From Terrabacter sp. MAHUQ-38 (lineage in GTDB: Bacteria > Actinomycetota > Actinomycetes > Actinomycetales > Dermatophilaceae), in assembly GCF_014518425.1 (NCBI RefSeq), contig NZ_JACVCU010000005.1, forward strand, positions 62,678 to 126,677: a DNA stretch of 64,000 nucleotides, read 5' to 3'. The position numbers and the translations under genes are program-made. Under the pieces are notes generated by a model. That model did not search any database. It saw nothing but the letters and a program-made list of their open reading frames with translations, and was not told where the DNA came from. Positions 25,901 to 33,221 of the stretch are shown piece by piece; position 1 is the stretch's first letter; the number at the start of each line of letters is the position of its first letter.

Positions 25901-26780
25901 GGTGCGCCGGAGCGGTGACCCGCAGGCTCGTGCTCGACAGCACCGTGAAGCGGGTGGTGGCGGCGCCGCCGAACCACACCGTGCGTGTGCCCGTGAACCG
26001 CTGGCCGGTGAGCGTGACCACGTTGCCGCCGCGCACCGGGCCGGCGCTCACCGACAGCGACGAGACGGCCGGCTTCGTGACCGGCGCGGGCGTCGTCGTG
26101 GTCGGCGTGGTGATCGCGGTGTAGCTGAAGCGCGTCGCGGACGTGGCGACGGACGTGCCTCCCGGCGTCGTCACGCGCACGTCCACCGGTCCCGCCACGC
26201 GCGCCGCCGGGACGGAGACCCGGACCTGCTGGGCCGACAGGCGTGTCAGGCCCGTCGCGAGGGTGCTGCCGAAGCGCACCGCGCTGGCGCGGTAGAGGCC
26301 CGTGCCCGTCAGGACGACGGAGGTGCCGCCCGCCGTCGTCGCGGAGCGGGCCGACAGCCCCGTGACGGTGGGCACCGGGTCGAACGCGAAGGTGGAGCGG
26401 GTCGAGACCGGCGACGTGCCGGACGGCGTGGTCACCCGGACGTCGACGAGACCGGCGGCGTGGGCCGGGGTCACGACGCGCACTCGCGTACTCGACACCT
26501 GGGTGATGCGGGTGACGGCGGTCGTGCCGAACCAGACCTTCGTCGCGCTGCCTGCACCGGTGCCCGAGACGTCGACCGCCGTGCCGCCTGCCGTCGGGCC
26601 GGCGACGACCGACAGGGCCACGGCTGCGGGCGCTTCGGCCGCGACGGCCGCTGAGGCACCCGTGAGCCCCGGTATGCCGGCGACGACGGCCAGGGCGACC
26701 AAGGCCGACAACAGGCGTCGCACGGTCCGTCCGTCGGCACCACGAGGGTGTTCGTTCAGCGGGGTGGGGCGGGGCAGCAT
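22926..26780 (-). CDS. secreted multidomain protein: ten IPT/TIG repeats, B-lectin repeats, C-terminal CHAP domain
   Basis: 1284 residues. A signal peptide (RRLLSALVALAVVAGIPGL region, cleavage near ASAAVAAEA, about residue 48) is followed by ten IPT/TIG immunoglobulin-like repeats of about 85 residues (PTVTGLS..GG..V..TGTGL..A..VRFG..pa), with a Thr/Pro linker between repeats 2 and 3. Residues about 922-1150 are bulb-lectin type repeats (MQPDGNLVI, GDGNLVMW, GTDGNLVLS). The end is a CHAP amidase-like domain with Cys1178 in NNCTNFAAYRL and His1230 in NSNHVAYVDW. This suggests a cell-surface adhesin or peptidoglycan hydrolase. Start ATG with AAGGAGA 7 nt upstream. Confidence 0.88.
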   Translation of the reverse strand: MLPRPTPLNEHPRGADGRTVRRLLSALVALAVVAGIPGLTGASAAVAAEAPAAVALSVVAGPTAGGTAVDVSGTGAGSATKVWFGTTAVTRITQVSSTRVRVVTPAHAAGLVDVRVTTPSGTSPVSTRSTFAFDPVPTVTGLSARSATTAGGTSVVLTGTGLYRASAVRFGSTLATGLTRLSAQQVRVSVPAARVAGPVDVRVTTPGGTSVATSATRFSYTAITTPTTTTPAPVTKPAVSSLSVSAGPVRGGNVVTLTGQRFTGTRTVWFGGAATTRFTVLSSTSLRVTAPAHPAALINVKVTTAAGTSSPWSANAYAYEAVPTITSLWPAAGGTGGGTVVTLSGTGLTRATSVRFGTTTTTKVVRVSATTLRVTAPAHAAGTVDVRVSTPGGTSALTSRARYAYAPPPSVGSLSVTAGPVAGGTVLTLTGARFGGATKVTFGTTAARFTVLSSTSLRVTSPAHAAGVVSVRVTTKYGTSAATAASTFAYEAVPTITSLTPQTGPPRGGTVVTLTGTGLTRATAVRFGTTVTTAIVRVSATTLRVTTPAHASGPVDVRVTTPGGTSPITSAARYAYGSPPTVTGLSVTAGPLQGGVVVTITGTHLGDARDVRFGGVAATGLVRVSETTLRVTAPAHAAGTVAVRVTNPNGTSPENARATFTYVGVPTVTALSAPAGPLHGGTVLTLTGTNLSLASAVDVGGRPATGLVRVSDTQLRFTTPAATPGTVLVRVTTPGGVSASSPAAMFTYQPVPTVTSLSPTLAPTRGGGVVTVTGTGFDRVSAVVFGTTPATAVTRVSATQLRVTLPAHAESVVDVRVTTPGGTSPVVGAGRFTFQDPPVVASVTPAAGPLRGGTVVTLRGTSFTNVQGVWFNGVAATSFTRISATTITAVVPARIATGAVPMRVTTPAGTVVKDRAFTYVAGATLQNGQVLSSGTALRSSTGSYFATMQPDGNLVITTSTGVRRWASGTAGAGNRLQVRGDGNLVMWRTNGTVAWSSGTNGWTGSLLTLTNDGLLQVRQGTTTVWDHRGIRYDRMLPGQVLRSGEQIMSANRAWFLKMGTDGNLVLSSATGVRQWATFTTGTGSTASMQADGNFVVRNRSGVSLWSTKTSGAGSVVRVLGNANVAVYGTSSVLWAITGGPAPSNWSCYSRATQNCIERFGYYGQSAWNYPVDAWGNNCTNFAAYRLARDGVRNPGNLGNAATWDNYARDKGFVVDQRPRVGDIAQWNSNHVAYVDWVSADGDTIAISESGYGGTVLGRTYTSMSGRRIIARGSYSWPSNFIHFR
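24018..26620 (-). repeat. tandem coding repeats of about 255 bp (IPT/TIG units)
   Basis: Ten imperfect in-frame units encode the Ig-like domains. Two alternating subtypes can be seen: units 3 and 5 share FTVLSSTSLRVT, and units 4, 6 and 7 share VRVSxTTLRVT. This points to past duplication of unit pairs. It is not a CRISPR array. Limits are approximate. Confidence 0.8.
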
Positions 26781-26826
26781 TCGGCGGTCTCCTTGCAGTC
26801 AGCACGTCCGGCGAGCATTCTGCACA

Positions 26827-26856
26827 GGCGAAACGTCCCTTGTACGCCGTTTCGCC
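26827..26856. promoter_or_regulatory. inverted repeat upstream of the IPT/CHAP gene
   Basis: Nine-base perfect arms GGCGAAACG (26827-26835) and CGTTTCGCC (26848-26856), spacer 12 bp, lie 47-76 bp before the start of the minus-strand surface-protein gene. It may be an operator or the terminator of the upstream MFS gene. No named regulator fits. Confidence 0.4.
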
Positions 26857-26932
26857 CTAATTGGGTCGCCCCACAGGTCCCATGAGCACCAGATGTAGTG
26901 GTCGACGCGTGGGCGCCGAGGGCGTGCTGCGG

Positions 26933-28129
26933 CTAGTCGACGCGCGGCAGGTCCGGCCGCAGGCGCACGACCGCCGCGCCCTGCACGACGCCGATGACGG
27001 CGAGGATCGGCCACACGAGAGACAGGCCACCCGTGACGTCACGGACGAGGCCCATGGCGACCGGCCCGACGGAGGAGACGCCGTAGGAGACGAGGAACCC
27101 CATCCCGGTGAGGCGCCCGCTCGCCTCGGGCGTCCGTGCACAACGCACGAGCAGCACGAGTGCGAGGGAGAACGCGGCTCCCTGACCGAGGCCCGTCACG
27201 ACGGCCCAGAGCCACGGGGCGGTCATCGGGGCGAGCCAGATGCCCACGCACCCGGCGACGCCGAGCGCCGCCGCCGGCAGGAGGAGCCGCCGCAGGTCTG
27301 CCTCGCGGTCGCTGAGGACCGGGCCGAGCAGGCCCGACACGATCTGCGCGCCGCTGAACGCGGCCGCCAGGTAGCCTGCCGACGCGCGCGACCACCCCTG
27401 CTCGACGTAGGTGGGGGCGAGCCAGGTGACGGCGGAGTAGAAGCACCACGACTGCAGCGCGAGGTAGCCCGCGACGAGCCACGCCGTCCGGTGGCGCCAC
27501 GGCAGGCGGCCCGGGCCCTCCTCGTCCGGCGTGTGGTGAGGGTTCGCCCGCACGGTGAACGGTGCCCACGCGACGACACCGACCAGCGCCACCACCGACC
27601 ACGACCCGAGCGAGGCCTGCCAGCTGCCGAGGCGGTCGGCCAGCGGCACCGCCAGCGCGTAGCTGCCCGAGGCGCCGCCCATCATCGCGAGCATGTAGAG
27701 ACCGGTCACGAGGCCGGTGCGCTCGGGCGGGAAGTACGTCTTGACGAGCCGGGGGAGCAGCGTGCCCGCCACGGCGATGCCGACGCCACAGACGAACGTC
27801 CCCGCGTAGAGCACGACCGTGTTGTCGCCTGCGAAGCGGCTCAGGGTGCCGCCGAGGATGCTGACGACGGCAGCGAGCACGGCCGCGGAAGCACCGGTCC
27901 GGTGGGCGATCCGGCTCGCGACCGGCGCGAAGAGGCCCATGCACAGCACCGGGAGCGTCGTCAGCGCACCCGCGGCGGCGTGGCTCAGGCCGAGGTCCGA
28001 CCCGATGGCGTCGAGCAGGGGCGGGACGCTCGTGATCGCGATGCGCAGGTTCGCCGCGACCGCCACGAGCGCCACTGCCATCACCCAGACGGGCGGGAGG
28101 GGCCGGATGGTGCGGTCTCGTCGGAACAC
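26933..28129 (-). CDS. MFS transporter, CynX/NimT family
   Basis: 398 residues with twelve predicted membrane helices. The family opening is clear: ALVAVAANLRIAITSVPPLL, then LGLSHAAAGALTTLPVLCMG and FAPVASRIAHRTGA. This family includes the cyanate transporter CynX and nitroimidazole-resistance NimT; the real substrate here is unknown. GTG at 28129 lies 2 bp after the stop of the kinase gene, so the pair form one minus-strand unit. The C-terminus is short (VVRLRPDLPRVD). Confidence 0.85.
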   Translation of the reverse strand: MFRRDRTIRPLPPVWVMAVALVAVAANLRIAITSVPPLLDAIGSDLGLSHAAAGALTTLPVLCMGLFAPVASRIAHRTGASAAVLAAVVSILGGTLSRFAGDNTVVLYAGTFVCGVGIAVAGTLLPRLVKTYFPPERTGLVTGLYMLAMMGGASGSYALAVPLADRLGSWQASLGSWSVVALVGVVAWAPFTVRANPHHTPDEEGPGRLPWRHRTAWLVAGYLALQSWCFYSAVTWLAPTYVEQGWSRASAGYLAAAFSGAQIVSGLLGPVLSDREADLRRLLLPAAALGVAGCVGIWLAPMTAPWLWAVVTGLGQGAAFSLALVLLVRCARTPEASGRLTGMGFLVSYGVSSVGPVAMGLVRDVTGGLSLVWPILAVIGVVQGAAVVRLRPDLPRVD

Positions 28130-28131
28130 CC

Positions 28132-28719
28132 TCAGAGACTAGATGTGTCGATGACGAGGTCCGCGCGCCGCCTCGTCCGGTCGGCGTCGAAGAGCGCGTC
28201 CTCCTGGTCCGCCCAGCGCTGCCAGTGCGGTCGGTAGGTCTCGCCGTCGCGCGCGATCCCGCGGCGCTGCCGCAGGAGGAGGTCGGCGTCGACGAACACG
28301 GTGAGGGCGGCATACGCCCGGGCGGGGTCGACACTCGCACCGCACCCCTCTACGACGAGGTACCGGCAGGGCGGCACCTCGCGGGTGCCCGCCCACTGTT
28401 CCCGCGCCCAGCTCCACTCCCGGTATGCCGCGGGCTCACCTCGGGACAGCGGCTCGAGCACCTGCCGGGTGAGCAGCGCCGGGGACTCGGCGAGTCCGTC
28501 CCAGCCCGGGTAGAGCTGGTCCATGTGGAGGACGGCGACCGTGCCGGCCGCCCCGAGAGCGAGCTCGACACCTCCGGCGAGGGTCGTCTTGCCGGCGCCG
28601 CTCCGCCCGTCGATGGCGACCACGACGACCTCGCCGCAGCGCGGCTGCGCGGCCAGCGCGCGGACGACGACCGCATCGACGTCCGCCTGGCGCGGCGGCC
28701 GGGTCACGTCGTCCCACAT
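28132..28719 (-). CDS. P-loop kinase, uridine kinase-like
   Basis: 195 residues. Walker A is [13 protein letters not shown], followed by the [12 protein letters not shown] segment that in uridine kinase-like proteins places the acceptor-site aspartate, then [11 protein letters not shown] as the Walker B-like strand and a basic lid [11 protein letters not shown]. The family phosphorylates nucleosides or other small hydroxyl compounds; the substrate is not clear. ATG at 28719 is set by an ACCCTA (TAGGGT on the minus strand) box 7 nt upstream; the longer frame up to 28878 lies over hisF. It is coupled to the MFS gene, so its product may act on the imported compound. Confidence 0.75.
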   Translation of the reverse strand: MWDDVTRPPRQADVDAVVVRALAAQPRCGEVVVVAIDGRSGAGKTTLAGGVELALGAAGTVAVLHMDQLYPGWDGLAESPALLTRQVLEPLSRGEPAAYREWSWAREQWAGTREVPPCRYLVVEGCGASVDPARAYAALTVFVDADLLLRQRRGIARDGETYRPHWQRWADQEDALFDADRTRRRADLVIDTSSL

Positions 28720-28726
28720 GGGCGCG

Positions 28727-28758
28727 ACCCTACCCACCGTCGCGCCCTGCCCTAGATT
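28727..28758. promoter_or_regulatory. back-to-back leaderless promoters of the kinase gene and hisF
   Basis: On the minus strand TAGGGT (28727-28732) ends 7 nt before the kinase ATG; on the plus strand TAGATT (28753-28758) ends 7 nt before the hisF ATG at 28766. Start codons are only 46 bp apart, so the two promoters must overlap and may exclude each other. Confidence 0.55.
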
Positions 28759-28765
28759 TGACGCC

Positions 28766-29539
28766 ATGCCCGTCGCCACCAGAGTCATCGCCTGCCTCGA
28801 CGTCGACGCCGGCCGCGTCGTCAAGGGCGTCAACTTCGAGAACCTCCGCGACGCCGGCGACCCCGTCGAGCTCGCCAAGGTCTACGACCAGCAGGGCGTC
28901 GACGAGCTGACCTTCCTCGACGTGACCGCGAGCAGCGGCAACCGGGAGACGACCTACGACGTCGTCCGCCGCACCGCCGAGCAGGTCTTCATCCCGCTCA
29001 CGGTAGGTGGCGGCGTCCGCACGGTCGACGACGTCGACCGGCTGCTGCGCGCCGGCGCCGACAAGGTGGGCGTCAACACGGCCGCGATCGCTCGGCCCGA
29101 GCTGATCGCGGAGATCGCAGCACGTTTCGGCGCCCAGGTGCTCGTGCTGTCTGCGGACGTACGGCGCCGCATCGGCGACGACGGCCGGCCCACCGACGAC
29201 TTCGTCATGACGACCCACGGTGGCCGCACGCCGGTCGACCTCGACGCGGTCGAGTGGTGCGCGCGGGCCGCCGAGCTCGGGGCCGGCGAGATCCTGCTCA
29301 ACTCGATGGACGCCGACGGGACCAAGGACGGCTTCGACCTCGAGCTCATCCGCCGGGTGCGGGCGGCCGTGTCGGTCCCGGTCATCGCGAGCGGTGGCGC
29401 CGGCCGCGTCGAGCACTTCGCCCCGGCCATCGGGGCGGGCGCCGACGCCGTGCTCGCCGCGAGTGTCTTCCACTTCCGGGAGCTCACGGTCGGCGAGGTC
29501 AAGGACGCGCTGCGCGCGGCCGGGATCACGGTGCGCTGA
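28766..29539 (+). CDS. hisF: imidazole glycerol phosphate synthase, cyclase subunit
   Basis: With HisH it makes imidazole glycerol phosphate and AICAR in histidine synthesis. The half-barrel pattern is complete: [10 protein letters not shown]-like [19 protein letters not shown] with catalytic Asp, [30 protein letters not shown], the second catalytic Asp in [19 protein letters not shown], and VIASGGAG. 257 residues is normal. hisH and hisA are not in this window, so the his genes are scattered. The stop is 4 bp from the convergent TIGR03085 gene. Confidence 0.96.
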   Translation: MPVATRVIACLDVDAGRVVKGVNFENLRDAGDPVELAKVYDQQGVDELTFLDVTASSGNRETTYDVVRRTAEQVFIPLTVGGGVRTVDDVDRLLRAGADKVGVNTAAIARPELIAEIAARFGAQVLVLSADVRRRIGDDGRPTDDFVMTTHGGRTPVDLDAVEWCARAAELGAGEILLNSMDADGTKDGFDLELIRRVRAAVSVPVIASGGAGRVEHFAPAIGAGADAVLAASVFHFRELTVGEVKDALRAAGITVR

Positions 29540-29543
29540 CCGG

Positions 29544-30185
29544 TCAGGAGAGGCCGAGCTCCGCACGGTGCAGGGCGGCGATGTCGTCGGCGTCGCCCTC
29601 GAGCTCCACGCGCGCGACGGACGTGCGCCCGTACGCGTACAGCACGAGCTCGCCGGGGGCTCCCCGCAGGATGACGGTGCCGTGGTCGTCGGGCAGCTTG
29701 GCGGCATGCCGGCCATGGCCCTCCGCGATGAGCACGATCCCCGTCGCAGCCTTGCGGAACATCAGCCGCGCCGTGCGGCGCAACGCCGCCCACAGCTTGC
29801 CCTCCAGCTGCGGCGAGAGCTCGCGCGGTGTCCAGTCGGGCTGGGCGCGCAGCACGTCCTCGTGGTGCACGAAGAACTCGATGAGGTTGGTGACCTCGTC
29901 GACCTTGGGGTGCGACATGGGGTTCCACGCCGGGGCGCCGCGTCGCACACGGTCGACGAGGGCCGGGTAGTCGCCGCTCGCGATCTTGCGCTGCTCGCGC
30001 TCCAGGTGGCCGGCCAGGAATGGCACCACCCGGCCGATCGAGAGGTCCGGCCGCCCGTCGCGGACCACGATGTGGGCGGCGAGGTCGCGGGTCTGCCAGC
30101 CTTCGCACAGCGTGGGCCGGTCGGGTCCGAGACGGTCGAGGTCGTCGCAGAGCAGAAGCCGTTCGGACTGGGCGTGGCGGGTCAT
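29544..30185 (-). CDS. TIGR03085 family metal-binding protein (DinB / mycothiol-dependent isomerase fold)
   Basis: 213 residues. The N-terminal part resembles the four-helix mycothiol-dependent maleylpyruvate isomerase fold: SERLLLCDDLDRLGPDRPTL, CEGWQTRDLAAHIVVRDGRP with a probable metal His, and NLIEFFVHHEDVLRAQPDW with the second His pair. The C-terminal half is an SCP2-like or family-specific domain. Function is unproven; relatives bind a divalent metal and may use mycothiol. Start ATG at 30185 has GAGGAT 6 nt upstream on its strand, again leaderless in style. Confidence 0.8.
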   Translation of the reverse strand: MTRHAQSERLLLCDDLDRLGPDRPTLCEGWQTRDLAAHIVVRDGRPDLSIGRVVPFLAGHLEREQRKIASGDYPALVDRVRRGAPAWNPMSHPKVDEVTNLIEFFVHHEDVLRAQPDWTPRELSPQLEGKLWAALRRTARLMFRKAATGIVLIAEGHGRHAAKLPDDHGTVILRGAPGELVLYAYGRTSVARVELEGDADDIAALHRAELGLS

Positions 30186-30247
30186 GCCGCCATCCTCTCA
30201 GGGCGGCATCCCGACGAATCTCGGTGGCTCGTGCGCCGTCGGCTTCG

Positions 30248-30253
30248 TAGGGT
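30248..30253 (+). promoter_or_regulatory. -10 box of the double GNAT gene
   Basis: TAGGGT ends 6 nt before GTG 30260, which would make GTG the leaderless start; ATG at 30257 is only 3 nt from the box. Confidence 0.4.
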
Positions 30254-30259
30254 TTGATG

Positions 30260-31324
30260 GTGATCGAGCTCGTGCGCCCCACCGTCGACCTGGCCGAGTC
30301 GTGGTGGGCGATGGTCGACGAGTTCGGTGGCGAGACGATCCACGGTTCGGCGTACCACGCCCGCGACCGGCGGATGCTGGCCGAGCCGGACGCGTTCGAG
30401 GCCTGGGTCGACTGGCTCGCGCGCCAGGAGCACCCCGACGAGCCGCTCCCACCCGAACGCGTCCCGTCGTCGTACCGGTGGATCGTCGAGGAGGGTCGGG
30501 TCGTCGGGAGCATCGCCGTCCGCCACGCGTTGACGCCGTCGCTCGTCGCCGAGGGCGGGCACATCGGGTATGCCGTCGCCCCGGGTTCCCGGCGCCGCGG
30601 CATCGCCCACGCCGCGCTGGGTCAGGCGCTCCGTCTGGCGGCCCGGCGCGGCATCGACCCCGCGCTCGTGACCTGCGACGCGACCAACACCGCCTCGGCG
30701 CGGACCATCGCGTCCTGCGGAGGGGTCCTCGAGGACGAGCGCGACCGCGTGCGCCGGCACTGGATCCGCACCGGCGCGCCGGCCGCGCCGATCGGGCCGG
30801 AGCCGATCGAGACGCGCGCGGCACGGCTCGTCCCGATCACGGCCGACGACGCCGGCGCCATGCTGGCGGGCAGGACGCGACGCGACTGGGCCGAGGGCTA
30901 CCCACGCGAGGACGACCTGGACGCGGTGCGCACGATGCCGCCCACCGGGCCCGACGCGTGGTCGCCGCGGCACGTCGTGCGTCGCGCGGACGGGCGCGTG
31001 GTCGGGTCGATCGGCTGCCTCGGCCCGCCGGACGACGGTGTCGTCGAGGTCGGCTACGGGCTGGTGCCGGCCGCTCGCGGCAGTGGGCTCATGACGGACG
31101 TTCTCTCCGGCATGGTCCGCTCCCTCGAGGCCGCGGGGCTGCACGTCGTCGCCCACACCGCGCCCGACAACGTGGCGAGCCACCGCGTGCTCGCACGGCT
31201 GGGGTTCGAGCGTGTCGGGATAGAGGGGGCCGGGGTACAGGGGGCCGGCGGCGAGCAGGGCACCGCGGGTTCCGAGTGGCTGTGGAACAGAAGGAGCGCG
31301 GCGGGCGTTGTCAGCGACGCGTGA
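30260..31324 (+). CDS. tandem GNAT acetyltransferase-like protein
   Basis: About 354 residues made of two acetyltransferase domains. The first (about 1-175) has EEGRVVGSIAVRHAL and the acetyl-CoA loop APGSRRRGIAHAALGQALR, followed by VTCDATNTASARTIASCGG. The second (about 185-340) has RADGRVVGSIGCL and VPAARGSGLMTDVLSGMVR, then DNVASHRVLARLGFERVG. The tail after residue 325 is a Gly/Ala repeat. Targets are unknown. ABC exporter genes follow in the same direction after about 50 bp, perhaps an antibiotic-related set, but this is only inference. Confidence 0.75.
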   Translation: MIELVRPTVDLAESWWAMVDEFGGETIHGSAYHARDRRMLAEPDAFEAWVDWLARQEHPDEPLPPERVPSSYRWIVEEGRVVGSIAVRHALTPSLVAEGGHIGYAVAPGSRRRGIAHAALGQALRLAARRGIDPALVTCDATNTASARTIASCGGVLEDERDRVRRHWIRTGAPAAPIGPEPIETRAARLVPITADDAGAMLAGRTRRDWAEGYPREDDLDAVRTMPPTGPDAWSPRHVVRRADGRVVGSIGCLGPPDDGVVEVGYGLVPAARGSGLMTDVLSGMVRSLEAAGLHVVAHTAPDNVASHRVLARLGFERVGIEGAGVQGAGGEQGTAGSEWLWNRRSAAGVVSDA

Positions 31325-31373
31325 GAGTCTGCAGGTTCGACCAGAGAGCACGTCACCAGGGGAGCGGAGCACA

Positions 31374-33221
31374 GTGAACGTCCCGACCACCTCGACCCTG
31401 CGGGAGGGTCTGGCCGTCATCGGGCGTGGCATCAAGGGCCAGCCGCGCTGGTTCTCCCTCGCCGTGCTCGGCAGCATCGTCTACGGCGTCATGACGAGCC
31501 TCACGGCCGCTGCCATCGGCTACGTCGTCGACCGGGCCGTCACACCCGCCATCGCGGCGCGGCACGTCACCTCGGGGCAGCTCTGGTTCATCGGTGGCGT
31601 CATGTCGGCCGTCGTGCTGACGATGACCGTCGGCGTCATCGGCCGGCGCCTCGCCGGTGGCGTGGCGATGTTCAACCTCGGGGCGATGTACCGCCGCCGC
31701 GTCACGCGCCAGTATCTCCGGCTACCGCTGAGCTGGCACCACCGGCACCCGTCGGGCCAGCTGCTGTCCAACGCCAACGCCGACGTCGAGGCGACGTGGA
31801 ACATCTTCGCGCCGCTGCCCATGGCTCTCGGTGTCATCGTCATGCTCGTCTTCGGCATCGTCCAGATGGTCGTCGTCGACCCGTGGCTCGCCGTCGTGGG
31901 CCTCACGGTCTTCCCGATGCTCTTCCTCGCCAACGTCGCGTTCCAGCGCGCGATGTCGCCGCGGGTCACACACGCGCAGCAGCTGCGCGCCGACGTCTCC
32001 GAGGTCGCGCACGAGAGCTTCGAGGCCGCCCTCATCGTCAAGTCGCTCGGACGCGAGGACCACGAGGCCGAGCGATTCCGCGCGGTGACCCACGAGCTGC
32101 GCGACGCCAACATCGAGGTGGGGCGCACGCGTGGGCGGTTCGACCCAGCCATCGAGGCGATCCCGACCATCGGCACCCTCGCCGTCCTCTTCGTCGGCAC
32201 CCTGCGCGTGCGCAGCGGCCAGCTCTCGGCGGCCGAGGTCGTGCAGATCGCCTACCTCTTCTCGATCCTCGCCTTCCCGGTCCGAGCCCTCGGATGGGTG
32301 CTGGCCGAGCTGCCCCGAGCCGTCGTGGGCTGGAACCGTGTCTCGGCGGTGCTCGACGCGACGGGGAGCATGGCCTTCGGCGAGCGGGCCCTGCCGGCCG
32401 GCGCGGCGAGCCACCTGCAGGCCGAGAGACTGGCCTACGCCTACGAGATCGAGACCGAGGACGGTGGCGCCGACCTCAACCCCGCCGTCGTCGACGTCAC
32501 CCTCGACGTCGCCCCCGGGTCGACGGTCGCGCTCGTCGGCCCGACGGGCAGCGGCAAGTCCACCCTCACCAACCTCATGATGCGCCTGGTCGACCCCGAC
32601 ACCGGCGCGGTGCTGCTCGACGAGGTCGACCTGCGCGAGGTGCGGCGCGGCGGCATCAGCGACGTCGCAGCCCTCGTCGCCCAGCAGACGTTCATGTTCG
32701 ACGACAGCGTGCGTGGCAACATCACGCTCGGGGCGCAGCACGACGACCAGAGCGTCTGGCGCGCCCTCCACGTGGCCCAGGGGGCCGGCTTCGTCGAGAA
32801 GCTGTCCGACGGGCTCGACACGCACGTCGGCGAGCGCGGGGCCAGCCTCTCCGGTGGGCAGCGCCAGCGAATCGCCTTGGCCCGAGCGGTGATCCGCCAG
32901 CCAAAGCTGCTCATCCTCGACGACGCGACCTCGGCCGTCGACCCCAGCGTCGAGCAGGCGATCCTCGGCCGGCTGCGTGAGGCGAGCTCGGGCACCACCG
33001 TGCTCGTCGTCGCCTACCGGATGGCGACGATCCTGCTCGCCGACGAGGTGGTCTACCTCGAGGGCGGCCGGGTCGTCGACCACGGCTCGCACGAGCAGCT
33101 CCTCGACCGGTGCGTCGGCTACGAACGCCTCGTCACGGCATACGCCCGCGAGGCGGCCGAACGCGAGGCGATCGCCGCCGACGAGGAGTTCGACGACGAG
33201 CTCGACGAGGTCTCCCGATGA
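31374..33221 (+). CDS. ABC exporter subunit with degenerate ATP site (half 1 of a heterodimer)
   Basis: 615 residues: six transmembrane helices (about 25-320), then a nucleotide-binding domain. Walker A is GPTGSGKS (389-396) and the signature is LSGGQRQ. The Walker B is LLILDDATSAVD, so the catalytic Glu is Asp517, and the H-loop His is Tyr548 (VVAYRMAT). These are the usual marks of the non-hydrolysing half of a heterodimeric exporter. GTG at 31374 is preceded by GGGGAGCGGAG. The stop overlaps the second half-gene by ATGA. Substrate unknown, perhaps drugs or peptides. Confidence 0.88.
   Translation: MNVPTTSTLREGLAVIGRGIKGQPRWFSLAVLGSIVYGVMTSLTAAAIGYVVDRAVTPAIAARHVTSGQLWFIGGVMSAVVLTMTVGVIGRRLAGGVAMFNLGAMYRRRVTRQYLRLPLSWHHRHPSGQLLSNANADVEATWNIFAPLPMALGVIVMLVFGIVQMVVVDPWLAVVGLTVFPMLFLANVAFQRAMSPRVTHAQQLRADVSEVAHESFEAALIVKSLGREDHEAERFRAVTHELRDANIEVGRTRGRFDPAIEAIPTIGTLAVLFVGTLRVRSGQLSAAEVVQIAYLFSILAFPVRALGWVLAELPRAVVGWNRVSAVLDATGSMAFGERALPAGAASHLQAERLAYAYEIETEDGGADLNPAVVDVTLDVAPGSTVALVGPTGSGKSTLTNLMMRLVDPDTGAVLLDEVDLREVRRGGISDVAALVAQQTFMFDDSVRGNITLGAQHDDQSVWRALHVAQGAGFVEKLSDGLDTHVGERGASLSGGQRQRIALARAVIRQPKLLILDDATSAVDPSVEQAILGRLREASSGTTVLVVAYRMATILLADEVVYLEGGRVVDHGSHEQLLDRCVGYERLVTAYAREAAEREAIAADEEFDDELDEVSR

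Noticed and set aside
24018-26620. Regular repeats suggestive of a CRISPR array
   Set aside because: Units are about 255 bp, encode Ig-like domains in frame and have no short palindromic repeat with unique spacers.
23839-26805. 988-codon minus frame and 765-codon plus frame (24357-26654) in the IPT region
   Set aside because: Both are off-frame translations of the tandem repeats. The 1284-residue frame alone has a signal peptide and real domains.
26781-26932. Cyclic-di-AMP (ydaO) riboswitch before the CHAP-domain gene
   Set aside because: Such riboswitches often precede actinobacterial wall hydrolases, but the gap is short and the conserved core was not found.
28720-28878. Longer start for the P-loop kinase
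   Set aside because: The extra residues are antisense to hisF, and a promoter-like box lies just before the internal ATG.
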